A DNA stretch of 64,000 nt from Brachycybe producta (GCA_036925085.1 JAUPFP010000028.1:1419501-1483500), one strand, 5' to 3'. Positions 24,721-38,500 are shown, numbered from the stretch's first letter. Numbers and translations: made by a program. The notes: generated from the sequence alone by a model not told the origin.

Positions 24721-24796
24721 TGCAAAAAATGAAAACATGTCTACAGTTTAATGTTAAACAAATGTAATTGTTCTATACAAGGTTTAAGTATGTTTT

Positions 24797-25609
24797 TTAT
24801 TTATCTGATTTCTTATTTTTATCATTCAATTTCAGTTTATGTTCAAATGCTTCAAATTCTTTCTTTGCGAGTCCATCCAATTCATCTTCAACTTCCATGA
24901 CCCCCATCACTTCAGGGATGTAGAACTGAAGCATGTTTTGAACTCCATTCTTGAGGGTTACAACTGAACTCGGACATCCGGTACAAGATCCCTGCATTTT
25001 CAGTTTAACGACTCCTTCTTCAAAGCCCATAAAGATGATGTCTCCTCCGTCCTCTTGAACTGTCGGACGGATCCTCGTGTCTAGCAGCTCTTTGATCATC
25101 TGAACAGTCTCGTCTTCGTCCTCGTCTATTTCCGCCGGTCTTTCGTCCGCAACCACTACAGGTAACCCCGTGTTAAAGAAGTCCATAATAGTCGCGTAGA
25201 TGTCCGGTTTCATTACTTTCCATTCCACAGCTTCGTCATCAAATTTCGTGATAGTTATGAAGTCTGAGCCGAAGAAGACCGCCTTGACACCTTCGATTCT
25301 GAAGAGTAATTTGGCAAGAGGCGACCTGTGAGCCTCTTTAGGACTAGGAAAATCGATTGTACCCGATTCTAGGACAGGACATCCAGGTACAAACTTCATA
25401 CTGTTCGGATTTGGTGTTTCTTGCGTTTGAATAAACATGGTGTTGGTTTGTGTAGAGAAAGGAGACATATAATACGAGCTTAGAATTGGGTAATTGTGAC
25501 TCAGAATTCGTTTCTGATGCGATCCGAGACGAATTAATCCATTTTTGGACACACGAAGTAAAAGCGGAAGTGCAAACGAAACATATCTTATAGTTGTAGA
25601 TGTGGCCAT
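24797..25609 (-). CDS. NFU1: NFU1 iron-sulfur cluster scaffold, mitochondrial
   Basis: NFU1 carries and delivers [4Fe-4S] clusters to mitochondrial enzymes such as lipoyl synthase and complex II. The 270-residue protein has a basic, hydroxylated N-terminus typical of a mitochondrial presequence (residues 1 to about 55), then the Nfu N-terminal domain ([19 protein letters not shown] at 58-76) and the NifU-like C-terminal domain with the cluster-binding CxxC at Cys209 and Cys212 (GSCTGCPSS). The length is close to human NFU1 (254). The coding sequence has no intron, unlike every other gene here. On the minus strand a TTTTAG acceptor lies 15 nt before the ATG and a CAG/GTATGT donor lies 224 nt further up, so a spliced 5' UTR is likely. 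It is divergent from VPS13, with start codons 920 bp apart. Confidence 0.97.
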   Translation of the reverse strand: MATSTTIRYVSFALPLLLRVSKNGLIRLGSHQKRILSHNYPILSSYYMSPFSTQTNTMFIQTQETPNPNSMKFVPGCPVLESGTIDFPSPKEAHRSPLAKLLFRIEGVKAVFFGSDFITITKFDDEAVEWKVMKPDIYATIMDFFNTGLPVVVADERPAEIDEDEDETVQMIKELLDTRIRPTVQEDGGDIIFMGFEEGVVKLKMQGSCTGCPSSVVTLKNGVQNMLQFYIPEVMGVMEVEDELDGLAKKEFEAFEHKLKLNDKNKKSDK

Positions 25610-25624
25610 AGTTTCTATTAAAAT

Positions 25625-25848
25625 CTAAAATGAAATAAAACCAAAGTTAAAAGGCAACGAAGCTTAGAAAGCTATTTCTTAAGATACCCCTGGTTAATGG
25701 TCTAAGGTTATTTCGGGTCATTCTGAATTTCCCGCGCGAATTTATAGTTTTGGCGCCATTTTTTTAATGAATCACAGGTATTTACAGGGTATCTTTTACG
25801 TTTTGCTTGTTTCTTTGGTACATTTAAGTTGTTTAACAATTAACATAC
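25625..25848 (-). other. Predicted NFU1 5' UTR intron
   Basis: On the minus strand the donor CAG/GTATGT is at 25849/25848 and the acceptor CATTTTAG ends at 25625. The 224-nt length fits other introns here. It is predicted from signals only. A TTTGGCGCC motif (E2F-like) at about 25752-25760 would lie inside this intron. Confidence 0.5.
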
Positions 25849-26529
25849 CTGTAAATGACAGAAATACGTTATTACGATGCAAGATACAATTATTTTTCGT
25901 CAGCCATCAACGAACAGACATGTGCTTCCGGTTAACCAGTTGATATCTTCATTGATAAAATTTATCCCTATATATTTATCAACAATCTCTAAACAGAGAT
26001 TTATTGCTTTCATTTATAAAATCACTTTTTTGAAAATGTTTTCTATTAAATAAAACCATTATAAATACTTTTATTTAGGTTTTTATTTGTATTGTAATAA
26101 TTAATAATTTATAGCCTATAAAATAGTTGATCTCTATTTGTAGGGACATTTCTTTATTAGTACGACATCATTATTAAACTAAAATTTACATCCGTTTCCG
26201 GTTTATGCCCTTGGAAACGTATCCGTTCACTCGGAGGTTTTAGATTAATTATTACATGTATGTTATTCAATGTATAATGTGTTTGCTCCGTCCGTTTTTA
26301 ATTATGCTGAAATGACCTCGTCTGCGCTCTCTTCATGCCGCTGCCAGACGGTTTTTTCCCCGCACACAGACCACAATAGAAGTCCGCACGATCACCTTTC
26401 GTTCTCATTTCAGATTTTTTAAATTCAGTTTTCGTGTGATTTTCACTTTTTTTTCAGGTCACATGGACATGAATAAGTGAAGTTTTAGTTGTTTTTTTCG
26501 TGTTCTAAGTTGGTTAAAGTGTTGTGAAG
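25849..26529. promoter_or_regulatory. Shared head-to-head promoter region of NFU1 and VPS13
   Basis: About 0.7 kb separates the predicted NFU1 leader exon from the VPS13 start codon. No TATA box stands out. A short upstream frame of five codons (ATG at 26463, stop at 26478-26480) precedes the VPS13 ATG, just downstream of a possible acceptor (TTTTTTTTCAG ending at 26457), so the VPS13 leader may also be spliced. Promoter activity is inferred from layout only. Confidence 0.45.
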
Positions 26530-29500
26530 ATGGTTTTCGAATCGATTGTTGCCGATGTTCTAAACCGATTCCTCGGCGATTACGTCGAGAACTTGGATCG
26601 GTCTCAACTGAAGATCGGCATCTGGGGCGGTAATAATAATAATTCATAATAATTAATAACGATTGACACAGTGTTTTGTTCATTTCATGTCATGTTTCAA
26701 ACTGTCGACGCAAAAAAGGTTAAGTTTTAGTTAATAATTTAAAAATTACATGTTTTAGCACAATATTAATTTATGAACTGATTGTCAAAACTCAAAAAGT
26801 AAAACTAAAAATATACAGAGGGACATTTATTATTTGAGAGAAAGTGACACTTGGATTAGCATTTCTCACCATATTACTCTCCTTACAATGTCACTTCAAT
26901 ACCGTTAAAAGCCCCTTTTCATTACGTCAGAGGGTCCTGGGCCCCCCATGAGGACATGGGTCACAACTGACCAATGTCTTTAGAGTAATTCCTCAAGTTG
27001 ACAAGTTTAAATGTTAGATTTTGAGTATTATTTCGATTAGGAATCGCTAGCCTCCATGCTAAGGTAGTGTGTAGTTCTATAGCTACAATAGGTTGTGCGA
27101 AATAAGGCTAAAATGCAGCACAATCTCTTGCATAGAGGCTAAGCGGCTGCTTATTGAATGAATTTCCTGTATTTGAGGCTTTACCCCCCAACTCTCCTTC
27201 CATAACAACCTGTTGTTGTTCCAGCTGTTTGAAAATAGAAAGGAGCAAGTTAATTTTTGTTGGTTAACTATATTGTAGTTTAAATTCTTGTTCCTGTAGA
27301 TATTTTCCTGAAATGCATTTGTCCTTGGTTTAAAGAATTTCTAATTATGATTATGTTTTTTCTTTTTCTTCTTTCTGTTGTGGGCGTTTTTTTTATTGCA
27401 GTTGTTTTGCTACCAAATTCAAAATTTACATGCATGAGATAAGTATGGACCACCATACATGACATAATGTCCATTCATGATGGAATGTCTAATTATGGCT
27501 TTTGCAATATTTGGCGCAACCTACATTTTAGATAAATTTCTTGGTGTTTGTTTCTCTTACCCAGAAATGTCTTATCGAATTCCCTTCCAACATGAAAATT
27601 AAGGCCACAACTGAATGTCCACGATTTAAGTGAATAAAATTGCTTTTAGTCGTTTATAATGTTGGACACGATTGTGTGCCTCGCATTTCATGATGGGATT
27701 TAATTTCTGAACGAATTCAAAAGTTAAATGTCAAGGATTGTCACGTCTTTGAATGTATGCGTGGGTTGACAATCCACCACCGTCCACCTATTGACACAGG
27801 CATTTAGAAATCGGGGAGAACTTCAGTTGGCTCCGCCCCTTTTTTATGACGAACGCAACTTCTAATTGGTTGGTTATGTAGTCTGACGTCACATGCTAAG
27901 CCCTTTTCAACTTCGAACCACACCACAACAAACAAATTAGAAGTTGCCGGTCGTCATAAAGAGGGCGGAGCCAACTGAAGTTCTCCCCGATTTCTAAAAT
28001 GCCTGTCCTATTGACTGGCAAAGTTTTTTGTTTTTGGGAGAATTACTTCTTTAAAACTGACCAATCAAAAACGCCGAATATTAGCGAGCTGTCCGAATGA
28101 CAGGCAAGTGTGCCCAGCACTAAACTTTTCGTTTGCCCCGACCTTTTATGAGCGTCGTCAATTTCGAATTGGGTTGTTACTTGGTCTGGCGTCACATGCC
28201 CCGCCCTTTTCAATTTCTAATTGGTTGATTTTTGGTCTGACGCTCATAAAAGGGCGTGGCAAACGAAAAGTTAGTGCTGGGCACACTTGCCTGTGTCCTA
28301 ATGGCTGGCTTGCTCTGCAACTAAGCTGGTTTATGAACAGCTGATTTTTTTTAACGCTGATTATTCTTGTCTTTCAGAAATAAAATTAAAGAGAAACTAG
28401 TTAGTAAGTGTTTCTAGAAACTAGAAGGGTAGCTGAATCAATTTAAGGTATTTCATGATTGATATCTTTCAAAATACAAATCAACATGAAAGGGATTTTT
28501 ACCCTTCTAGTTTCTAAAACACATTCAAGTTTCTCTTCATTTTGCTATTTCGAGAGGCGTTTTAATTAAGCCGACGTTTAAAAGTAGAGAAATGGAGGCG
28601 GAGGGTAGGTTGCGTTTAGACGTGAGCAGCTGCTCTTGATCTGTGTCCGTTTGGCACCAGCTAGAGCAATTGCTTGGAGAAACTTGGGGTTGCGGTCTAG
28701 TCAAAAGTTGTAGTGTTTCTATTCCAATCGTTGTGTCACTTGTGTGTGTGGGCGAAGACACGACGATTACATCATTCAAGAAATATGCCAAGAGGATAAT
28801 TATGATTGTATATTCATTATGAATTTAAAATAATTTAAAAGGAATCAAATAAAGATATATATTAATGAAATTTATTTATGTTTTTTTTTTTGCATTATGC
28901 TGTGTGTGTGTCTTTGTAGGTTTAATAAGTTTATCGTGAGTCACTGTATGATAAAATTCTATTGTAGGCAAACAAAAATATGAAAACAAACACAAAACAC
29001 ACTGTGTATTATTTTTGGTGTGGAGTAAGCAAGCGGTCCGATAATGATGAAAACTCAACTCTCCTTTATTTCCCGGTTTAGCTTTCATAGCATTTCATTA
29101 TTGCTACTTGAAATTCCCACGTAAATTGGAGCTTGATGAGGCTTAAAGGAAAGAAAAAAAAAAGCAAATTCCAAATGTTTATCTGAAGAAAAATAATGTT
29201 TTAAAAAGCGCTTTTGTCGAAATTTGATATTTTTGTCATGTAAATGATAATTTAGACCATTTTTAAAATGATCGTTAATATAATTTAATTTAGTATAAAA
29301 TTATAGGCTTAGAATTAATTAAATTCAAAGATTAAGTATTGGGAAAAAAAAATTAGGATGTGAAATGTCTATAGTGGGGGGAAAAATACCATGAATTTAA
29401 TTTGAAATTAACTCAATTTTCCAACAACAAAAAAATACATTCTTCAAAAAATGATAATTTTTAAAAAAAATACAGTAGAAATCGTTTAACAAGAAAGGGA

Positions 29501-32500
29501 AGAGACCAGAATATTTTTTTTCGTGATTTTAAAGTCTAAACAACCCTCGGAAAAAATAAAGAGAAAAACTTAGCCGTGTTTTAGAAACTAAAAGTGCAGC
29601 TCAATTATTTAATTTTCATATATTTCAAAATAAGCCTTTTTAATTTTGTTTATAAAATGTTTGTTTAGAAAAATATATCAACATGAAAATACTCTTAATA
29701 GATTGAGCTACTCTTCTAGTTTCTTAAACCAATTTTAGTTTCTCTTAATAATCAAGAGTTCGAAATCACTTGTTTACGAACCCATCCTAAACGAATTTCG
29801 CGTCAACTAATGCTATTTCAAAGAATCGCACTGAAAAATAGAATTACGCTTGTATAATATTTCGCATTATCCAAATGTTGGTGAGCGTGTCAAGTATGTA
29901 AAGCGGTATAAAGTGAAAATGGTTAACACGAAAACGGATAACATGAAAATTCGGATAACACGAAATGTATTTTCGGTCTCTGCTCCCTCAGAAAATTATT
30001 CTGGTTTCTTTCATTTCGTACAACTGTAATTGAATTTAGACAAGAAAAATGTCAACTAACTTAATGAGTTTGATTTGACCTTTTTGATTGAATAATTCGA
30101 ATTTCTTGTTTGCTAATTCGCAGGCGATGTAGTTTTACAGAATCTTCTACTAAAGGAAAATGCACTGAGTGACTTGGATCTTCCGATTCGGACGGTGGCC
30201 GGTCGTCTTGGTAAATTCTAATTTTGAAATAAATCCTTGTTGAAAGTGACAATCGAATTTATTTACTTTTTCTGGAAACAGGGAAGTTAACTCTGAAGAT
30301 ACCATGGAAGAACCTTTATACAGCTCCGGTTGTCGCCAAGATAGAATGCATGGACCTTCTGGCCGTTCCAAATTCAGGTTTTGTATCTCAATATAGAATA
30401 CGGTATCTATAGGCAAACTCACGGATCCGAATTCATTTTAGGCGTCGTCTATAATGCCGAGAAGGAGGAGAAGGCAAAGAGTGAAGCGAAGAAGAAAGAG
30501 TTGGAACGGATCGAAGCTGCAAAATTGAAAGAACAGGAGAAGTTAGGTACATGAAGGAGCAACACTTTAGTAGAATCTTCTCTTTGTGTGACGTCTTTAT
30601 TTATTTATTTTGTCTATTGTTTTCAAGATAAGAAAAGTGCTACCGAAGATACGTTCACGGAAAAATTGGTTGCTCAAATTATCAAGAACCTTCAGGTGAA
30701 AGTGGTCGACATTCACGTCCGTTATGAAGATACTTTCACGAATCCTTCTCGTCCTTACGCCTTCGGAGTCACTCTACACGATCTTTCGTTTGATACTACC
30801 GATGAAAAGTGGAACCTCGGTAGTGGACAGGACACCGGAAAGTTTATCTTTAAGGTTTTTCTTACCTTTACAGTTTTGACCGACGAGATCTACTAATTCG
30901 ATTGTCTTTTATTTTGTTTTGTAGTTAATAACATTGGACAGTCTTTCTTTGTATTGGAACAGTAATTGCACCTTATATAGTAAGTTGGCACCGGCCGACT
31001 GTCAGGCAGCGTTTCAGAAAGACATCGCTACGTCAAGGTTTCGGCCAGATGGCGTTTCGTACGGTGAGTAAAGTGATGAGTAGGGCTCGGATTTGTATGC
31101 AGTATCAATTGTGAAGTAACAATCCCGTTTGGATCCATCAACAATTACGTTTTTTTTTTAGTAAAAGTATAATTGCAGTTGCTCTAATGATGACGATGAT
31201 TACTTTGCAATTGGCTCTTGTTCCACAAATTGAGAAACATTTGCTTTATAATGCATAAAATTAAGAGCCCGAGTGATGAATAAGTCCAAAACTTTTATAC
31301 AAATAAAAGTTAAAAAATTGCAAATTGTTTTTAGAAATATGCATTTTATTAAAATAATAAAAAGCCCAACATATGGAGCAAGATTTTTGGTTTTATGCAA
31401 AATCAAAATTTGGTTTAAGTTACCCTTTTATAGAAATGATTCCTGACTGAAGAAGTGTTTTTTTAAGAAAGGAGTGAAATTATGCAAATTTATTCAAATT
31501 TTTAAATATGATATGATGATGCTATGTAAGCAATTCATGTATTTTTTTTTCTTTACTTTTTTATTAAACTGATTATTATTGCGTGAATGGCACACATATG
31601 TTATCAAAAGGGATTGGAACCGTCATTATTCGTTTCGTGCATTTTATTCATACTTTTGGCCTTGGTGGAGATAGAAACCCACGGTTATGACATAAATCAT
31701 AGAATATTTAAAATAAATATTTCTTAAAACTTTTTTTTGTAAAGCAATTTCAGTATTATTTAAGAGTCACTTCGATTGATTTTGAATCTATTGCCAACAT
31801 TTTTAATTATATTTGCATAATTTATAATTTTAATCATGTAGTTTATTAATTTTTTAGACTTAAGAATGATCTAATATTTGATAAAAAATAAGAATGGCTG
31901 ATAAAAGCTTACTTTGTTTTTCTAATCCTGGTCATAACGTTGCAATCCTTCTAATTTTTTCCCGTTTTGGTTGCAGTTCTCGGTCCGATCAATTCTTCTG
32001 CTCATCTTCGGCTTAATCCCAAACCCGAATCTGATGGGACGGACTATACGGAAGCAAAAGTTCGCCTCGCCGTTGATATGGAAGATATCACTCTGTCTCT
32101 TAGCAGGTTACAGGTAAGTTATTTCTTATGTTTCTAGTTGTTTCGAGACATTTCGTTAATAAATTTTTTGTTTTGTATCAGTATCAAGACGTCATGGAAT
32201 TACTACAAGCTTTGGAAAGGATCGCGGCTGCATCTCTGCATCGTAAATATCGTCCGAGGGTGCCGATCAAAGGACACGCAAAAGAATGGTACAATTAATA
32301 TTTCAATTTTTGGAGTGTAGTCATGTACTTGATAGACTAAAACAAAAATGTTATTTAAATATTTATTATTTTCAGGTGGCATTTTGCTTACAAATGCGTC
32401 GTCGAGGACGGTGTCGGTCGTCGGAAGATCAATTGGTCTTGGCAACACATGGTTCATCACAGAATTGCATGCCGCAAATACAAAGACCTGTATCGAGAGA

Positions 32501-35500
32501 AATTGTTAAATAAAAAACTGTCCGAAGACGTCAAAAAGAAGATTGAGGTTTCCTATTTTTGTTTTAAATTTTATGAAAGAAATTTTTTATTTTTGTGCTG
32601 TAGAAAAACCTTGAAAACAATTTTTCTACAGCAATTTTTAAAGAATTCCAAGATTTACTGGAATCTAAAAGATTAAATAAAGAAATAATTTTTACGATAC
32701 TAAATTTGAGACTAAACTTTCATTTCAGCATAAAAAATACCATATGTTTAACGTTTTTACGCTGAAAGATGGTTTCAAAGTTTCTACCATGAAAATTATT
32801 TATGCACTTTTGTGTATATTTTTAATCTGTTTTTAAAAAAATTGTTTTCATGTTTTTTCTTCTGCACATTGACTTAATTACGTTAACGATCGATTGTTGT
32901 AATTGTTTTGAACTTAGGAATTGGAAGAAGAGCTTGACGTGTTCAACATCACTATGGCTCGTAAACAGGCTGAAGTCGAAGTGATTATGGATTCTGTATA
33001 CTTTACAGCATCGGTTATATGCTAATTAAGATTGTACTTTTCAGTATGCTCGCCTGGGAATAAAAGAAAAGGAAGAGTCTGGCTGGATCAGTTCTTGGTT
33101 TTCGTGGGGCAAACCGAAGAAAGAAGACGACGCGGGAATAGGTAATTTTTTATAGAACTTTTGTTGTTTTGTTGCTATTTGTTTTCTCATGTTTTTGTTT
33201 TAATTAATGTTCAGTGAGTCAGTTTGAGAAGGCGATGACTTCTGATGAAAAATCCAAACTTTACTCTGCCATTGGTTATCAAGAGACTGCAGCTCCAACT
33301 GAATATCCAATCACTGTGATTTTTTTTTAAATTGAAAAGTTAAATTTAAGTGAGCATTTTATGAAATGGCCTTTTTGTTCTGCAGTTTGTTGAGAACGAG
33401 ATGAGTTTCCGACTTCAACATCTCACTGTTTCGGTCAAAGACAATAATGAATCAAAGTAAATGATGATTCCAAACTGGCGAGACGTTTGTTTCTTAAATT
33501 GCTTCTGATATTTATTGTTATTTACAGAGATCAGGAAGTAATTACTTTTGGGCTTGATGACGTTAGAGTGAAATTTGAAATGAGGCCTTCTGCTCAAGCT
33601 ATAAAGTGAGTTTCTCATGAACTTAAATTTAAGTATATTTATTATGCTTGTAAGTGAACGGAAACTTCCGCTTTTTTGCATTTTGAAAACAATTACAAGA
33701 AAGGTATTTTAAATAAATAATTTAATAACTTTTTTAAATAAGTTTTAATACTTTTTAATAAAAGTTTGAAAAAGGCCAAGTTTCACGTTATTTTTAATGC
33801 TATTTTATTGAAAAAACAAAAAACAAAATTAGACAACTTGTAAAGATATCATTATGGTGAAACTAGTTATTCCTTTTATTGTTGTCTAGGGTTTTCATAT
33901 TTTTCATTGTATGCCTATAATAAAAATACTGAGCATAAATCACATTATTGTTTTGTTGTTTAGGCTTTTGTCCACTGTTGGTGGTTTCAAAGCTTATGGT
34001 CTAAAGAAAAACGGCGTTGCTCCGACTATAATCCGTTCACTTACGCAGTCTCACGGAAAACATAACGCTTTGCTCGACATTCTTGTTGAAACTAATCCGA
34101 TCGACCGTTCTTGTGATCAAAGGGTTTATGTTACTGCCCAACCATTGGAGATCATCTATCATGCTGTTGGTATTCTCTTTTCTCAGAAAAATGTCTTCTA
34201 TAGTCGTTTTGTACTTTCAGGAATCCATTAATCGTCTTGCAGATGTTTTCAAACCTCCGGAATCAGTTGCTTTGACTGGGTTTGTTTGTAACATTTGGGA
34301 TAATTCCGTTTTTTCTTAATTTGTTATTGAGAGTTTCTGTTAAAGGTTACAAGAAGCTGCGAGATCCACTTTACAGGACTTCAAGGAACTGTCGGCGACT
34401 GGACTTCAACATGCCATCACCGAGCACAAAGTTCTTGACTTAAACGTGAATTTAAACGCTTCGTACATTCTCATTCCCGAGAATGGAAACTACGACAGGT
34501 AATCTGGACAGAGTAGAATTTGAAAAATTTCGTTTCATACAAGGGTTTGAACGGTTTTCTCTCATAGCAATGGCCTAGTTCTCGTTGCTGACCTCGGGTG
34601 CTTACAGATGTTTAGCATCACCAAAGATCCTAGCTCTCCAAATCTTCAGAAGCTTGTTAAAGAAGGAAGTACTGAGGTGACAGTTTATGGCAAACTTTTT
34701 TTTTGTTAAATATACTATTACAAAAGTTATTTTTGAACTTTTGTTTAAATAACACGGTTAACACAAAATTGAAAGGACCGAATATTTTTCCGTATTAACC
34801 AAATTTCGTCATAAAAGAAATTTTAAAAACGTATTTTATAATACTGTATATCTATGATACTACAATGCAAATACATATAAAACAAATAATGTGATTCGTT
34901 TTTTAGTTTTTAAAACTTACATCTTGCCTTTGTGAACTTTTTTTTTATAAATATGAATTAGTTTGGATTTGGATAGCATATTTTACATATAAAATGTCTT
35001 GTTTATTCATTCGTGTTAGCAGTATGCAAAAAGAAAAAAGCGAATTTGAATAACCCAGGCTCTGAATTAAGTTTTTTTTTTAACAAGGATTTAACATAGA
35101 TTTTTATTCATGGGACTGAACAATTTCTTTATGCTGATATTTTCATTTTATCCGTCTCATCTTAAACGAATTAAAATATACGACAAATCCTATACTGCGG
35201 GACGGTACCAAAAATATATTTCGTGTTATCCGTTTTCACTGTAATTTCAAATGAATCTAGGAAAACTTTTTATACGATGCAGGGTGGATTGATTTTAATC
35301 AAATGATTTTTTTTATTAAAAATTAAAAACATTAGATTTTTAAAATTAAAAAAAAAATTAAGAAAAATTGATAATTATTTATTATTTGTTAGTATGTTAT
35401 CAGCTAGAAAATTATTTATTACTAGCTTGAGCTGTCAAAAGTAAAGCTAAATATATTTTTTATAATAAAAATCATGATTTTTTCCAACCTGATACATTGC

Positions 35501-38500
35501 TTCACAAAAACGTTTTCTTATTTTCAGTTTACATTGCGTTCAAAAATCACATATCTTCTTCCGAAACTTAATTTTGTTGTTATTTTTGTGTTTAGACCGA
35601 GAGGTTAAAGGAAATGTTTGACCAATCGTATGACAAGTTCATGGTGAAACTAGTTAGGATGCAAGTCATTTTAGCCAGTTCAAGTACAACGTCTACATAC
35701 TTGCACTGTATACAGTTATCTGAATTAACAAATTGTGGGTTTTTAAGGTGATAATTGGCAGGAAGCTCGAAACCAAGAAGAAACTCCGTTACATCTTCTG
35801 AAGCCTACGAATGTTAATGTCGAGCTACAAAAGTGTCTTTTCATGGATGACCCTCGTCTTCCAAAGTAAATCATTTAATTCTTTTGGCATAATTTTCTGA
35901 TCACTAATCGATTTGTTTGTTTCTTCTAGAATGAAGATTAAGGGTTCATTGCCTTCATTCAACATCATCGTTTCGGATGTTAAACTTCTTCAACTTGCAA
36001 CCATTGGACTTAGTATTCCGACGCCACAAGGAGACGCACCCGTAGACACACAGGAGATGCAAATTGATGTATTATATTCTTTTCGACTGATTTGTTAAAA
36101 ATTTCAATTGGCTTATTTAGACAATTATTTCGTTTTTGGCGCGTTTTAGGAAAGAATAACTGTTGTTGTAGACAAGGGATTTTCTGATGCTAAAGCATTA
36201 AAGAATTTAACAAAGGCGGATGTGGTAGTCGATGGTGATGTGAAAGGAGACGATACTGAATCGACAGCTATTGTTCAAGTCACCAATCTCGAGTTGTCGT
36301 TTGAAATCGGCGAGGTGAAATTTAGTTTCAGAATGTTTTATGGCTTTTTGATCCGTCTGAATACTCAGAAGATTGTTTTTAATTCTAAGCAGCTTTTTGC
36401 AAAACTTTGCAACTTTCAAAAGACTCGTTTCAGAAATTACTTTAAGAAGAAAATATAAACTTAAAGAGTTTTAGAAAGCAATAAGATTAAGTTACTTACT
36501 TAAGGGTATTAATAATGTACATATTTTTAAATATTACCATATTATGGTTGCAAAACGTTTATGCACATAAAAATTTGGAAATGTGCAAATTTTTTCAGAA
36601 AGTATGCTTTTTATGATAAAAATAAACCTCAAAGGGAAAAATCTGCAAAAAAAAAAATGTTTTATTTTATGAAAATAAAACACAATGATTATTATCAGAA
36701 GCAAGAACAGAAAATGCAAAATCAAAACGTTTGGTTTTTAAAAAGTTCATACTATGATTTTTTCTGACCAAAGAAATTATACAAATTTCTAAAAATTATG
36801 CATTTGTATTTTGAATTAAATTGATTATTATTTTTACATAAGCATTCAAAAGATATCATAGTATACATAGAAAAGGATTGAAACTGTCATTATGCATTTT
36901 ATGCAAATAATAATTTTCGTTATTATTATTAGGCCTATTTTTTTTTTTAGTTTTTATACAAAAAGTCCTCAAACTGGAACTCTAGTATTCAGAGTTCTAG
37001 TGACGCTGTTACTCATTTAATTTTTTGAGCATTTGCTTTATAGATGGGAGTAACGATTGTGCAGCAGAAAGCAGGTTCAGATGACGAGTTACTTTCGTTT
37101 GCCATCTTGCAACTGGGTCTCAGTTTTAAACAGCGCAGTTACGATATGGTAGCTGATGTCTACATCGGTGGAATGACTCTACAGCACAACCATTTTCAAA
37201 GTATTAGCTTTTGCTTATAGTCGTCTTTGATAGTGTTTTAAGAAATGTTGTTCATATTTTAAGATGTTAAAGGAGGTCCTTTGTACATTGTTAGAACTCC
37301 GATGACTGAGGGATCAGATGAGAAACTCTTTACTATGTCTTACTTGAGCGTCAGTTGTTCGTCACGTTCTGTTTTTTTCCCGTTATTGTTCAACGTTTTT
37401 TATATTCATAGGCTGATGCAAAGGGTCCCGATTTTATATCAACGTATCACTCGATTCATCAGCTGTTGAAAGTTCGCTTTTCCAGACTTAGCATTGTTCT
37501 TCATCAGGAAGCTATTCTGGATCTGATGACATTTGCGGAAGATCTTCAAAAGAAACTTGAAGTGACGCAAAAGAGGCTAAAACCGGAAGATCCACAAGCG
37601 CTTAAAAAACTAAGACGAAGCAGCACTCGATCCACTTCGAGTTTTATGGACTTTGCAAAGGAAGTTTCTGGTTTGTTCACATTTTATTAATAACAAGGAA
37701 TAATAAGATGTTGTACTTATTGTTTACTTTTTCATTTTTTTAGCCCAGAAGCAAAGAGTGAAGAAACCTCCTGAAGATGAAATCGACATCCAGATCGATG
37801 CTGCTTTAGACACGTTTTCGGTTGTCATTTCTAATTCGAAGTGCGAAATCACAGACATCAGTATTGAAGGTTTAGAAGCAGGCGTCACGGTTCAGAAATC
37901 AAAAACAACTGTCGGAACGAGTCTCAGAAACATAATCGTTCATGATCCTAGCCAGGATGCTGTTTATTCTAACGTTAGTTTTAGAATTTGAGTTTGATGC
38001 AGTTCTGAAAACAGTATTTTCTGACAACATTAATTTATGTTCTACTAGATTCTGTCTATTGTCGGAAGTGACGCTTTTAAAGCAAAAATAGTGAATTACA
38101 ATAATGCCACTAGCGGTTCTGCTTACTTGAATGTTGATGCTGTGGATACGAGTCTGATGGTTTCGATCGGTTGCATTCAAGTCGTTTTTCTCAACAAATT
38201 CGTTACTGAACTTCTGGTAATCTTGTGAGGTTCTAGTTTTTATGACATTGCATTATATATCATGTATATTTATATATTATGTAGGGTTTCGTGAATAACT
38301 TTCAAGCCGCCAAAGACAGGGCGATTGAAGCAAGTGCTGCAGCTGCTGTGGCTGCCAAACAAAACGTGCAAAACGCGTACGAGAAAGCTTCGCGCGTTAA
38401 GTTACAGTTTCACATGAAGGCACCCATTATAGTTATACCTCGCAACTCTAGATCAAAACACGTTCTTGTAGCAGATTTGGGTGTGTTCACGCTTAATAAT

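Larger units (their letters stand above)
23380..24796. other. Convergent LAT-NFU1 intergenic region
   Basis: This is 1.4 kb between two stop codons. A plus-strand AATAAAAATAAAG at about 23819 is the likely transporter polyadenylation signal, giving a 3' UTR of about 450 nt. A TTTATT at 24715-24720 reads AATAAA for NFU1. A short palindromic element is at 23894-23996. The remainder is AT-rich without recognisable features. Confidence 0.6.
26630..30123. other. VPS13 intron 1 (3.5 kb), transposon-rich
   Basis: It holds two related MITEs (27796-28006 and 28100-28294), a foldback repeat (28326-28560), another foldback copy nested in a pogo-like element (about 29473-29980), and a TGTGTGTGTG patch near 28904. 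Open frames here are short and without domain resemblance. An imperfect palindrome with AGGCT..AATGCAGCA lies near 27060-27150. Confidence 0.6.
26530..32547 (+). other. VPS13 exons 1-9: chorein and N-terminal region
   Basis: Exons: 26530-26629, 30124-30210, 30282-30377, 30442-30546, 30628-30854, 30925-31063, 31977-32113, 32182-32288, 32376-32547. Landmarks are [45 protein letters not shown] (this block is near-universal in VPS13), [12 protein letters not shown] and [13 protein letters not shown]. These residues build the start of the lipid channel that docks at the donor membrane. Intron 1 is 3.5 kb and holds several transposons. Confidence 0.93.

Noticed and set aside
27060-27160. Possible palindrome or tRNA-like fold in VPS13 intron 1
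   Set aside because: No A-box/B-box pair or cloverleaf could be drawn; only weak inverted words.
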